In this document: positions 44,361 through 56,063 of the stretch, one piece after another
Layout of the letters: every line of letters starts with the position of its first letter
How positions within the stretch are numbered: position 1 is the stretch's first letter
Assembly (NCBI RefSeq): GCF_021462225.1
Contig: NC_061816.1
Location: forward strand, 14,657,390-14,721,389
Origin: Girardinichthys multiradiatus
Lineage: Eukaryota; Chordata; Actinopteri; Cyprinodontiformes; Goodeidae
Length of the DNA stretch: 64,000 bases
Reading direction: 5' to 3'
Notes under the pieces: model-generated
Told to the model about the DNA's origin: nothing
Seen by the model: only the letters and a program-made list of their open reading frames with translations
Databases searched by the model: none
Program-made: the position numbers and the translations under genes

Positions 44361-44583
44361 ACCCAAGCCTAAATCCAGTTTGACATCAGGGTAGATTTTT
44401 TGTTGATTACTCCAGAACTACCGAAGAAACTGTAAATGTTTAATCAAGCCTAGCACTATGTCTCAATTCTCCTAATGGATGGACATTTTGACCTTTTTGG
44501 TTGAAATAAGACCAATAAATCAAAGGAAACAATAGGTCACACAGTGTAAAAGCCATGTATTTCAGGCTTCAGCACTCAATGTA

Positions 44584-45546
44584 CATTGCTGTGAAAACGT
44601 ATTTGCCCCATTACAGACTTCTTCAGTTTTTGCTTTCTCTTCAGACTTTATAACAAAAAGAAGCTTCCAGATTAAGATTTTATTTATAAGGAAATGTACT
44701 ACCAAACTACCAGATGGGTCTATGTTATGGCGGCCATGGCTTTTTTTTAGTAAGTGCCAGGCCTACAGAATAAAATGACTTAAACTTGACCACTTTGATG
44801 ATGTGAAGGCTAAAAGTTCTCAAAAAGCAACACACAAGCACAGATGAGAAACAGAGACATTGACATCTATCATTCTGGAACAGATTACACAGACATGTCT
44901 AAGGCTTTGGACTTCAGTGAACTGCAGTAAGATATATCATCCACAAATAAAGAAAAAAGGGAGCCGTGGTGAAGCTTCCAAGAAGCGTCCAGCCTACCAA
45001 AATTACTTATTACTGATCCAAGAAGTCACAAAAGACCCTAGAAAAGCATCTGAAGTACTACTGCAGGTCTCACCTTTCTCAGTTATGCTCAGTGTTCATG
45101 TTTAAACAATAAGACAGAGCCTAGGCAAAAACTCCATTGGAGACACTTAAGGCAAAAAGTCACTGCTGACCAAAAATAATGCAGAAAGCCTGTCGAATAT
45201 TTCTCCAAAACAGCATCTCTTAATAATGGAAAACATTCTGCAGGCTGAAAAGACTAAGGTGGAGCTCTTGGGAAGGTGTGTGGCCAGCTACATCTAGTGT
45301 AAGACAAACAGCGTTTTAGAAAAAACTCATAATACAGACAATCAAACATGGTGGTAATAGTGTGATGGTCTGGAGCTGCTTAGCTTCTGATGACTTACAG
45401 GCAACTTACTGGAAATGATAAAACCATTAATTCTGCTCTCTACCAGAAAATCATTTAGGAGATTGTTCACCCACTGGTTCGTGACCTTGCACCACAACAT
45501 CTTGATGACCATCTGTAAAAGGGGGGAATACGTTTTCATGGCACTT
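44584..45546 (+). mobile_element. Tc1-like element, internally deleted
   Basis: Left end CATTGCTGTGAAAACGTATT and right end AATACGTTTTCATGGCACTT are inverted counterparts, with TA at both flanks (44582-44583 and 45547-45548). Decayed transposase sequence in sense spans about 45120-45490: a linker, the GTGGTAATAGTGTGATGGTC core and TTCTGCTCTCTACCAGAAAA. The gene part carrying the second Asp and Glu is deleted, so the right end follows almost directly after it. At 963 bp it is a non-autonomous, dead copy. Confidence 0.82.
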
Positions 45547-45619
45547 TATCAGCATGGGTCTTATCAACACATTTTGCAAGTCTGTTTATTTCGGCTAGTT
45601 CCAGTGTTAACTCATCTTT

Positions 45620-47025
45620 TTAGCATCTGAAGGTTTGTTAACTGGATGAGCAGAACAACAGACCATACTCTACAGAAACAGCACTTATTAGAGTTGTAAA
45701 TGACTCATTTATAAAGAGTAATTCTAAAAAAAACATCCCTCCTTGTGCTATTGGATTCTCTATGCTGCCTTCAACACTGTTGACTGTGACATTTTATTGA
45801 GCAGGTCACACACATGGGTTGGTTTTTCTGGCCCAGTCATTAATTGACTTGAAGCTTATTTAAGTGAAAGACTGTTTTTGTATCACTTGGAAATTTTAAT
45901 TCTACCAGCGTGGAGTACATTATGGTTTAATTATTGGACAATTACTGTTGAATCTTTGAATCATTGCACACATTATTCAGAAACACTAAAAATACTATTA
46001 CAATTCTGCAGAAAAGTTACATTTCTAGATTTCTTTATTGTAACTTAACTCCTGTATACTCATTTATTCAGCGTGTCATTGACATCAATACATGAATGTT
46101 TGGCAATTTCTTACAATTAAACAAAAACATAACAGAAATAGTAAAATATTTTGGTGAAAAAACCTCAGGCACAAAGCTCAGTAAACTGTCTGATAAATGC
46201 AAAAACAAAGCATGACATTTAGGTATAATTATAGACAGTGATCTAAATTTCAAAAGGTACATTAACACTATTAACAAATCTGCCTATTACCATTTAAATA
46301 AAATAAAAAAAAGTTAAAATATGTATTTAGAAGAGTGACCTTGACAAAACTAATCCATGCGTTTGTCACTATTACGTTTTATTATTCTAACAGCCTTTTT
46401 CACTTGCCTCTCAAAATCTGCAATTAATACAAAACACAGCACAGCGTTGTAGTAGGCACTAAAAATTTGAACATAACTTTCCAATGTTTACCTGTAGAAA
46501 CCAGAATCAATATAAAATCCTATTACTTGTGTAGAAAGCATTAAAATATCCTTCTCCTCAGTATATAAGACATTCAGTACATTAACTTGGTATTTACATA
46601 CAAGATTACTCAGGACAATAGGCCATGGAAACTTAGTCAGACCACCCTGTACTTTGTTCAAAGGGTAAAGCTGCCTTTTGTACTTGCGGTCCAATGTAAT
46701 GGAATTAAATCCAAATAGATTTGAGAGAGGCCCCTTTTCTAAATTTTGAGGTTAGATTAAAAACCATTTTCTACCAAGCCTAGGGTTTATATTTAAATGT
46801 ATGACGACCACATTTTTGTACAAAATGGAATATTAATGTCTTGTTTGTGTGCATCTTGCAGATGTATATTTGTACATTTTATCACCTTTGATAAATGAAA
46901 AAAACAAATGTGTGGTTTTTGCATTTGCACTTTTATTAGTATTTTTGTCTTTTGATGAAATACATAATGTGTTCCTTTGTACATGAAATGTACTTTATAA
47001 ATAAACTTTGACTTGATTTGATATG
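45620..47025 (+). pseudogene. L2-clade LINE reverse transcriptase, highly decayed
   Basis: Piecewise translation gives TETALIRVVNDSF (near 45675), a degraded first catalytic region (D in STLLTVT, near 45770), GVHYG.IIGQLL (near 45915) and IIQKH. Further on come TFRYNYRQ..KFQKVH..INKSAYYH and a late LIHAFVTITFYYSN segment (near 46350). A CACTTTGACTTG-type tail with TTTATAAATAAACTTTGACTTG (near 46994-47020) ends it. Order and spacing match L2-like elements, as at 48695. Stops occur every few dozen codons. It is an old copy. Confidence 0.6.
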
Positions 47026-48690
47026 AATTTCATAGCAAAATAAAGACGTTTTTACAGTATCTGTGGTAAATAAACTTAGCAATACAACATTCTTGGGTAA
47101 AGATAGTCATCCTATCTATGTAATTCAACCTGGAAAGACTCACATAATGGAGAAACCACAAGAAGACGGTTAAAGAGTTTATTAATGAAAGATTATTTCT
47201 TTGGTGCTCGGACCCCTGAGGAAGCCGTGAACGCTGAGGATGAAATGAGTTTGAATAAACATCTTATGATTATGATTAGGTACGTCTTCCCCACCGGGAT
47301 CCGATCCTGGTGGTGGCGGCGTAGGCCTTGGTATGGAAGGAGTTGGGAGACTATGGTGGAGAAGGGGTGGAGGAGGGTCGAAGCTCAGCAGAAGAGCGGT
47401 GTCTTCCATGCAGATGGTCTTTAAAAGTGATGCCCTGGGAGATGATTGGCCAAGGAGGAGTGCGGACCTGCCGTTGATTGGATCAGCCAGAGAGGAGTGA
47501 TTGGACGAGACGGGATGTTGAGTCTTCCATGTTGAATTTTCATTTAAACTCCATCTGTTAATTATTCCTAGCTTACAATGTACACTTAGGTTGATGATAA
47601 AATACTCAATGATATGAGTAAATGAGAGGTATCTGTGCAAGTGAGATAATCTCTTAATTTGCATACAGTGTCAGAGTGGAGCGTCTCATGTTGTATGGTA
47701 GTTGGGTGCAGAGGTGCCTCTGAGCATAAATAGAAAAGTGACTTTCACACGTCACGCATCACATGTGCTTTTAATCCAAATAGCTTCCTGGTGCCCTGAA
47801 CATAAAGCAGTAAAAAAAAAAGGATTAGGGAGGATGGAGGTATTGAGAAGCAAAGTAGGGAGGTGGGTGCTGGCAAATATATGATGACTCAATTATCCGA
47901 GCCGCATGTGTGCCTGCATGTTACTGAGTGTCTGGTCCACCAAGCCTTCCCACGTTGACGACCCCGTTATCCGTGCAGGTTAAATGCCAGAATGGTAATT
48001 AAAGTGGAATGGTTTCATCGCCAGCCTAATCCAGACTGGCACCAAGAAGAAGGCAATCTAAATGTTTTCACTTGGGGATCAGCAATCGCACAGAGGGTCT
48101 CAAAATGAGATGTACTGACACACATATTTGCGCTTGATAGAATCATTCATACAAGGAGATTAAATCTGATAAACATGCACGCAAACACACATCTGCACAG
48201 ATCTGTGAACATTTTAGCAGAGTTATTATCAAGCACATAAAGACATTTTAGAGTAGGGAACTGGAGATCCCAGTCAGTAAATGAGAGTTTGGCAAGCAAG
48301 GTAGGGGAACCATCATTACAGTCTGAGAGCTGTTTCACCATCGACTCCCAGATGGCTAATTGAGAATAGTTTAATGACACCATCATTTGCAAAAGACAGA
48401 AAAACAGAACAGAAAGCATGTGTTGTTTTAGGTTTGAGTTGCATGAAACCAAGCAATGAAGAATCATTGAAATTATTTCCTTAAGGTGAACCAATATATT
48501 AATACTTTCTCCCTGTATTTCCATAAAAAACAAAAACAAAACAAAACAAAAAACACAATTTCTATCCAAATACATTCAATAAAATAGTAAGGTGCAACAG
48601 CACTGACTTGGTGGCTGAAAATAAGATCTATTCTATTGATACCCCTTTGTTAGCCTACTGTTAAAATAAATATCCTTAGTAAATGGATAT
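47026..48690. other. No gene recognised; GC-rich island inside
   Basis: 47180-47540 is GC- and CpG-enriched with long open frames on both strands (47182-47664 -, 47185-47424 +) but no domain. It contains repeated GATTGG motifs (inverted CCAAT boxes, near 47440, 47475 and 47500), as in a promoter or LTR U3. The rest is AT-rich with no features. Confidence 0.4.
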
Positions 48691-48719
48691 GTACAACAAG
48701 CTTTTAAGGTTGCTGTAAT

Positions 48720-50085
48720 TAAACCTTTACTTAAGAAACCTTCACTTGATTGAGATGACTTGAAAAATTACAGACCTATATCCAATCTTCAATTCTTATC
48801 TAAAATTCTTGAGAAAATAGTTGCTAATCAAATGTGTGAGCATTTACACATCTATGACCTGCTTGAAGAGTTTCACTGAGGCTTCCGAGCTCATCATAGC
48901 ACTGAAACAGCTCTGCTGAAAATCACTAATGATATTCTTATGGCTTCAGATAATGGACTTGTGTCTGTAATGGTTCTGTTAGATCTCAGTGCTGCATTTG
49001 ATACAGTCGACCATAATATTATCTTAAAAAGACTGGAATATGCTGTAGGGATCAGGGGAACAGCACTAGGCTGGTTTAAATCTTATTTGTCTGACAGATT
49101 CCAGTTTGTTCATGTAAATGATAAATCATCTTTAAACTCCAGGGTTAATTGCAGAGTACCACAGGGATCAGTACTTGGGCCAATTCTCGATACTAAATAT
49201 TTGCTTCCAATAGGTCAAATTATCAGGCAGCATAGGATACATTTTCACTGTTACGCTGATGACACTCAGCTTTACTTATCCATAAATCCTGATGAATCCA
49301 ACCAGTTAGACTACAAGCATGTCTTGAAGACATAAAAACTTGGATGACTTTGAATTTGCTGCTTCTAAATTCAGACAAGATAGAAGTTGTCATCTTTGGA
49401 CCAGAGTCTTTAAAATAGAAACTGCTTAGTCAATCACTTAACCTGGATGGCATTAAATTGACCTCAGGTAATAATGTAAAAAACCGTGGTGTTATTCTTG
49501 ACCAGGACATATCATTTAAATCCCATATTAAACAGGTTTCTAGGATTTCCTTCTTTTACCTCCGGAACAATGCCAAAATTAGAAATATCCTATCCAGGAG
49601 TGACGCTGAAAAACTATGCATTTGTTACTTCTAGGCTGGACTATTGTAATTCTTTACTATCAGGATGTCCACAAAATGCAGTTAAAAGCCTTCAGCTGAT
49701 TCAAAATGCTGCAGCAAGAGTTCTGATGAAAATTAAAAAGATAGATCATATTTATCCTATTTTAGCTTCCCTTCATTGGCTCCCTGTTAAATCCAGAATA
49801 GAATTTAAAATTCTCCTCCTCACATATAAAGCCCTTAATGATCTAGCTCCATCATACATCAGAGATCTGATTGTTCCATATGTTCCTAACAGAGCACTTT
49901 GTTCTCAGACTGTAGGCTTACTGGTGGTTCCTAGAGTCTCTAGAAGTAGAATGGGAGACAGATCCTTTAGTTATCAGGCTCCTCTCCTGTGGAACCAGCT
50001 CCCAGTTTTTGTCCATGAGGCAGACACCCTGTCTACTTTTAAGACCAGGCTTAAAACGTTCCTTTTTGATAAAGCTTATAGTTAG
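48720..50085 (+). pseudogene. L2-type reverse transcriptase
   Basis: In order: PLLKKPSLD, NYRPISNLQFLSKILEKIVANQ (near 48765-48830), FRAHHSTETALLKITND, the first catalytic motif LLDLSAAFDTVDH (near 48980-49015), VPQGSVLGPIL, and an intact YADDTQLY box (YADD at 49252-49263). A second frame (49486-50085) has LDYCNSLLSGCPQ, LIQNAAARVL, LHWLPVKSRIEFKILLLTYKALN and a C-terminal FKTRLKTFLFDKAY, the classic L2 C terminus. In-frame stops near 48754 and 48879 and frameshifts between 49335 and 49590 break it. Both catalytic motifs are intact, but the protein is not translatable as one chain. Confidence 0.9.
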
Positions 50086-50320
50086 AGTGGCTTAGGTTAT
50101 CCTGAACTATCTCTGTAGTTATGCTGCTACAGGCGTAGGCTGCTGAAGGACATAATGACTACTTTCACTCTCTTCGCTACATTCTCGTACTACTCTCCAA
50201 TCTTGCATTATTTGCTGTTATTTCAGGTTTTAACTTTATGTTCTCTCTCTTTTCTCTTCCTAGAAGCTACACGTGGCCTGACTCTTTGTCTACCTGTGAC
50301 ACCTTCATGGAGGGGGGTAT

Positions 50321-50745
50321 TGTTGTGGAATTTTCTTATCAAAGTGGGTAGAAGTTGACTCATAACAAGAGAAAATCCGGACTTTGTCTTATAAGTTTTA
50401 TTCAAAGGCATTCAGCGTTTGAAGACCCTGACACTGAGGTTAGTCAGTGAAACAGAGCCCCGATCATCATTTACACACAGTATTTATACCAGAACATGAC
50501 AGTGTTATCTCAACTGCAAAGAGTCTGTGTTTTATGACCCAAACCCTTCTTGAGTTCAAAGGTGACAAGGTTATCTAGGAACAGACCCAACTGCCCTTCC
50601 TGACATTGTCCTAAAAGATGAGTCTGAACCATTAAACTTCTGATAATGGCTTTTACAACTTACTCCCTAACACAGATGTTCACAGAAGTGAGGTAACCCA
50701 AAGGTCACACACTTTGGAACACTTAATAAAATAATTTCCATTACA
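50321..50745 (-). mobile_element. Short solo LTR, copy 2
   Basis: 425 bp, the reverse-complement relative of 42279-42705. On the plus strand it begins TGTTGTGGAATTTT and ends TTTCCATTACA. GTAT flanks both sides (50317-50320 and 50746-50749), a target duplication different from copy 1, so it was an independent insertion. It interrupts the L2 3' UTR and is therefore younger than that LINE. TATAAATA and AATAAA are retained on the minus strand. Confidence 0.93.
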
Positions 50746-52149
50746 GTATCGTCCAAGCTTCTGCTGGCAACAACTTAATGCTGTCCTTCTGCTGATGATA
50801 CACGTGGCCCTGTCTTTCAGTGTTTAACCCTGTCTCTCTCCTACTGACTGAGCTTTTACTGTGACTAACTGTATGTGCTCTCTTTCATACTCTAACCTTG
50901 AAAACTGGCTCAGAGTTTATCTGTTCATTCTTCCTAGATGAAACGACTAAAGGAGCTACAGCCATTAACATTTACTTTTCCTTCCCATAGAAAGCACTCC
51001 TGGATCAGTGCTTCTGTGTTCTGCTTCTATGTTATTTTTCCTTCTCTACTCGGTTCTCTCAAACCCCCAGTCGGTCGTGGCAGATGGCTCTGCTGGTAGT
51101 TTCTTCCTGTTAAAAGGGAGTTTTTCCTCTCCACTGTCACTACATGCATGCTCAGTATGAGGGATTGCTGCAAAGTCAACGGCATTGACTGTCCCCTGTC
51201 GCTACATGCTCATCCAGGAGGAGTGACTGCTACAAGTCACTGACTGGATGCAATCTGCTGGGTTTCCTTAGATAGAAAAACTTCTTATCCAATTTGAATA
51301 AATAACTGAATCGGACTGTACTGTTCAATGGTTAGTTATTAATTGGAATGCAAGTGCCTGACTTGAAATCTATATGATTCGATTGAATTGACTTAGCCCA
51401 TTTTAAAGTTACCCACATTTCACACAATGCAACAGGAAACAACACTCTCCAATTATTTTTACCTCTGCCTTCCTCCCTTCCTGTTGGATGAAGTAAGGGA
51501 GAGTCAGGTTTAGCCTAAACCGGCTCAGTTATGGTTGAGGTGCAAACACACCCTCCGTTTCTGCTACCTGTGTGACCCCTTCTCTTTTCTGACAGAGAGA
51601 GGTACCCCCAATCCTTGTGGTTTTTAGTATAACAGTGGCCACCAGTGGGCTCTACATGGACACACTTTATCAGTGTATTATTTTACTTAGTACCCCTACA
51701 CATAGCCCATTCTAAAATGGCCAAACTCTAACACTTAATAGTTTAATCTAACCTCCCCAAAAACCCTATACCATTCCAAAGCCTTTGTGAAGTGCCTTGA
51801 GACGACCTGTGTTGTGAATTCGCACTATATAAATAAAACTGAATTGAATTGAACATGCTATGTACTCCAAAACGTTGTAATAGAGTGCTCTTAAAGGTGA
51901 CATCTCAATGAAATATCTCTAACTTCAAATGGGCAGGAAAGTTTTTTTCAAGCCCTTTTTTAGCTTGGTACTATGTTATATAAACATCCACTACACTGAA
52001 ACAACTTCTCATAAAATACACTGAGTTCAACAAAACTGAACCATTTTGTGGTATCTGGTAGCACTTTATTTACAAACATAAGCAAACAAGAGTTACCCAC
52101 TGGCATTTCCAAAGTGTTCCAGGTGAAACTTGGGCTTATGAACCATTTA

Positions 52150-53460
52150 TATAGTATATTTTATTGATGCCATAGACAATAAGCAACAGTGTGTAACCAT
52201 TTTCATTAACTTCTCAAAGGCTTTCGACAGAGTAGATAATATGCTATTAAAGCAAAAACCAATCAGTGTTAGTCTATCAGAAAAGGCTGTTGGGTGGATT
52301 GAGAATTATATTTCAACAGAACCCAGGGTGTGATAGATGAGGGCATTTTACCTGTCTTCCTTCATGCAGCCAAAGGTGGTCCCAAAGGATTTGGCCCCGG
52401 CCACTTTTCTTTATTTTGGATACTAAGAATATTGATCATGGAGTGTCAAACCCTAATTTCCATTGTTTTGCTGATGATACAGTGATGTACTCATCAGTGA
52501 TGTACCACACCTCATCAGGCACTGCATCAGCTCCAACAATCCATGAATGCTGTTCAGAAGAGTTTTTGTGAGTCTTTCCTTGTTCTGAATACAAAAAACC
52601 CCCAAAAAACTTAATGTTTTCCAACTAAAAAAATTTAATATTTCGATCTCCCATCATCACCACTCCTTCATGGTTCAAAATCAAGTTAGTGTCTGAAAAC
52701 AAAAACCTAGGAATTTTAATTGACGTTCTCACATAAAACAGCTGGTAAAAAAAAAAATTTTAAACTAAAGTTAGAACTTGGCTTTTTCTTCCGAAGTAAG
52801 TTTTTGTTTTGAGGGAAAGAAAAGATTTGTGTCTGCAGCTTTTATGTCTTTGCATGATTATTGACATTTATATGAAAGCCTGTCCACAGTGTTTCGATGC
52901 TTTTGACAGTTTATCACAGCGCTTTGAGATTCATCACAAATCATAAAAGTTTCACTCATCATTGTGTGTTGTATTTTAGGATTGGATGTCTGATTCTTTT
53001 AGTGCGAAGATCAAAACATTGGCATATCCTCATTTATAAAGCTATTCTCGTCCTTCAAATTTATTATCCATTTTTACTATGTTCACTTGCTAATCTTTTC
53101 CTATTGAAGGTGTCAAGGGCTCGTACCAAGTTGGGGAAAAAAGCTTTTAAATATTCTGCTCCACATGCATGCAATCAGCTGAAAATTCAGATACATTTGA
53201 AAGATTCACCACTTCAAAATGGATATTAAACATTTTAAGTAGTCAGACTTCTGAATACCACTGTTTATTTAATTGATCTGGTTATAGGGCTGAATAATTA
53301 ATTCGGCTTTTTCATTTTTACTCAGTTTAGTTACCTTTGAAGTATTATAATGTGTTAATTTCTGTATGCATTGTGCTTTAGTGCAGTCTCTAGCTGCTGT
53401 CATTTTGGCCAGGAAAACCTTGTAAATTAGTTATTCCCTGTCAAAATAAAATGTTCATAA
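52150..53460 (+). pseudogene. Non-LTR reverse transcriptase, decayed
   Basis: Recognisable parts: AIDNKQQCVTIFINFSKAFDRVDNMLL (first catalytic Asp in FSKAFD, near 52205), EKAVGWIENYIS, a box with HCFADDTVMYSS (near 52460-52490, split by frame) and a late region LTVYHSALRFITNHKSFTHHCVLY (52899-52970). KVSRARTKLGKKAFKYSAPHACNQL (53110-53190) is the C terminus. A TGTCAAAATAAAATGTTC stretch near 53440 ends it. This is a LINE family distinct from the L2 and Rex elements nearby. Multiple frameshifts and stops; non-functional. Confidence 0.78.
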
Positions 53461-53959
53461 AATATATAAAATCTTTTGACTAACATTTTTTAGCATATTT
53501 TTTGGTGAGGGCTCGTACTGAATATTACCAAGCTCTCAACATAGCAGTAACCTTTTTGATTTTTGTAGCCTCCATGGAAATCCAAATATTTTCATAAGTA
53601 ACTTCAATTATTTAGACACTGATAAACATTTTGTATTAGATATCCAGTTTCAAGCTCCAGCTAACCAAATATACCTTTCAAAGTGATCTGCATCAAGATT
53701 CTGTAACCTTTGACAAAAACTAAAAACAGAACTCCATCTTTTGTAGTCTCTTTTTGTTGCTTTATATTAAATTTTAAAGTGTGTATTTGCAAAATGTGTG
53801 TGAAAGTTTAAGGGTTTGGCTTTTAATATGTTTAATGCTGAATCTTTACGCAAACATAAATCCATTTGAAAATATTCAGTTCCTTTTTTAATCAGCGGTC
53901 AAATTGAGTTTAACAACTAACCACTAAATAATATGGGGTCTCTATTACCCCTTACATTA
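53461..53959. other. No gene recognised
   Basis: AT-rich spacer between a LINE remnant and a SINE. Nothing identifiable. Confidence 0.5.
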
Positions 53960-54207
53960 GCCACAATTTAGAAGAGTAGTTGTCAATAAGAAAGTTGTGG
54001 GTTCGATTCCAGCTTCCTCCTGCCACATGTCGATGTGCCCCTGGGCAAGGCATTTAACCTCAAGTTGCCTATCGGTCTGCATATCGGTGCATGAATGTGT
54101 GTGCGTTTGTGAATGCGATTGGGTGAATGTGGCTCTAGTGTAAAGCACTTTGAATGGTCATATGACTGGAAAGGTGCTATATAAGTTCAGTCCATTTACC
54201 ATTCTAC
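53960..54207 (+). mobile_element. tRNA-derived SINE with decayed A box
   Basis: A perfect polymerase III B box (GGTTCGATTCC, 54000-54010) is followed by TCCTCCTGCCACATGTCGAT, a CCTGGGCAAGGCA stretch and a (TGTG)n-like variable region. A tail reads GTAAAGCACTTTGAATGGTC then AAAGGTGCTATATAAGTTCAGTCCATTTACCATT. I recall this as a widespread teleost SINE family. The A box is too diverged to identify, so this copy is probably transcriptionally silent. Confidence 0.85.
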
Positions 54208-54890
54208 CATAAACCTCTTCTAAATTCCTGTTGAAGTCCAAACCAGGCACAGAACTGGTGAGAAGCCCTATTGAATCAAAACATGCCAGACCCACTTGCC
54301 ATTTTGCCTGTCATAAGAAAAAGAAAAGAAAAACAAATTATTTTGGTTGTGATAAAGTTTTTTGTGTACTTTTACTTTTGTCCCTCACAGAAGTAACAAA
54401 GTCAGGCTTTTCTTAGATCTTCAAACATTTAGTGTCAAGCACTGGAACACTTGAACAAATGAAAGGGCAAACCAAAGCATTAAAGCTCTTGGTTTCTGTT
54501 TTGTACCAGTAAACATCACTTTTATTATCTTGTTGCTATGTAGCAACCAGCATCACAAAGTTGTGACTAACAAGACCTTCTGCTAAATATGTATACAGAT
54601 AATTTCATGGAATATAATAATAAACTAAAAATGATGGGCTTCATCATAAGTAGATATCTTAGAAAAGTGAGAATCAAGAACAAAACATCATAGCTTAATT
54701 GATTGAACAATAAGGAATTCAATGTTTTTTTAAAAAAGCAAGGTTTTCATCCACACTCAAGTGACTTAACAATGTGTTCAGTTGATGAAGTTCAAGTGAT
54801 CAGAATAGTAATGTTAAATTTCTAATAGAAGACAATTATTTTATGGCCAAACAAGTAACAAGTAATGAGTGGATGGTCTCCGCTTCCTTT
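54208..54890. other. No gene recognised
   Basis: AT-rich DNA with short open frames lacking domains. Confidence 0.5.
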
Positions 54891-54903
54891 TCATTATTGC
54901 ATC

Positions 54904-55200
54904 TGTCATATCTGCTTGTGTTTTTGTTATATTACCTGGTCTAGTCCTTTGTTTTCTGTCTCCCTGCACTCCAAACCCACACCTGTTCTGTGTTTTCCCC
55001 TGATTGTCTGGTCACTTTTGTCATTGGTTCCCCCTGCTGTTCAGTTATGTATTTAAGCCCGTTTGTTTCCTTTGTTTCCACTGGTTCCTTATGTGTTGTT
55101 TGTGTTTCTGTTCACGCCTGCTACTCTGTCCGAATCCAGCTACGAACAATAAAGACTCGTCATACCTGCACACCTCGAGCTTCAGGAGTTCTTCACCGCA
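54904..55200 (+). repeat. Probable gypsy-type solo LTR
   Basis: The order of signals is that of fish gypsy LTRs: TGTCATATCT start (54904), CCCACACCTGTTCTGTG, CCTGATTGTCTGGTCAC, a TATTTAAG promoter box (near 55050), a CT/TG-rich leader and AATAAAG (near 55148) shortly before the end. I could not find a target duplication, so the exact limits are estimates. Confidence 0.5.
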
Positions 55201-55299
55201 TATTGGTTAATCAAAAAACCTCATTACTACAGCATCAAGTTTTAAATCAGTTGCACATCACAGTATCATAAAACATATATCACCTACGCTTTCATCATC

Positions 55300-55925
55300 T
55301 GAATGGAAGAAGATCGCTCAGAATTGTTGTCTGAGAGCCAAGAGATTGCCCAACAGATTTACTTTCACAAGCGGAGCATCACAGCTAATGCTTTAAAGTT
55401 CTGATTGATATTTATAAAAAAAACTTTATTATAAACTTCTTTGGGAATATTTCAATTGTTACAGACACGGAGACTGAAATGAAAAGGAAGACAGAAGCTT
55501 GAAAAAGAGAGAGACGGGGCAAAAGGGAAAAAGGGGAGAAAAGAAGGAAAGAGTGGGGGAGAGAAAGAAGGATGAAGACAATAAAAGATTACACCCGGAA
55601 GCTGTTTTTTAATAGCACACAGTATTTATGATTGTAAAATGTACTTAGTGAGAGGTGCAGCCCAATATAAAACGTCTGTGTATCTGTCAACACCTGAAGC
55701 TTAACACCTGTGAGTATGAGTGTGGACGTGCTTTGTATACAAGGTTTCTCCACAAAAATATGCAATAGGGAGTTTGAGGACCCACCGACCTGCCTCGTGG
55801 TCCCCGGGCGGACACTGAGGAGATCCTAGCCACAGACATCCAAAGGCCCCCAAAAGCACAGGAGGCCAAGGAGAACCACCGCCGGGACTACCGCAACCCC
55901 CCCAGAGAAGACCAGTGGAGAGTCC
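55300..55925 (+). repeat. Large teleost-type repeat, copy 1 (partial)
   Basis: Runs parallel to 60212-60860 in the same orientation. Shared phrases include CAGAATTGTTGTCTGAG.GCC, TTTACTTTCA.AAG.GGAGC, AAACTTTATTA.AAAC and a purine-rich GAAAGAGAGAGA block. A terminal GGAGATCC.AG.CA.AGACATCCAAAGG segment is also shared. It ends where copy 2 continues into the A/C-rich part. It has no coding domain. The family is unidentified but I recall similar sequence from other fishes. Confidence 0.8.
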
Positions 55926-56063
55926 TGCTTTAAACATCCCGAGATGTTTAAAGCAGGGCTTGGTAATAAACAACTTTCCAAGCCTTGAATCCAACCTCCA
56001 ACATCTGGAAATGGAAAGGGTATGGTACAGCTGCAAACCTACCAAGACACACCAGTCCACCTA

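Larger units (their letters stand above)
48695..51853 (+). mobile_element. L2-clade LINE, interrupted by a solo LTR
   Basis: Reverse transcriptase (48720-50085) is followed by a long 3' UTR. A final GTGAAGTGCCTTGAGACGAC and TATATAAATAAAACTGAATT with GAATTGAA repeats ends at 51853. The solo LTR at 50321-50745 sits in the 3' UTR. A further ~370 bp of unrelated sequence (about 51410-51780) separates UTR from tail. The endonuclease domain is missing, so the copy is 5' truncated. Confidence 0.82.

Noticed and set aside
42275..50749. A single provirus bounded by the LTRs at 42279 and 50321
   Set aside because: The LTRs face opposite directions and have different target duplications, and the sequence between them is LINE, Tc1 and SINE-like DNA.
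54000..54010. Perfect polymerase III B box as a tRNA gene
   Set aside because: No A box or cloverleaf; the downstream sequence is a known-style teleost SINE body.
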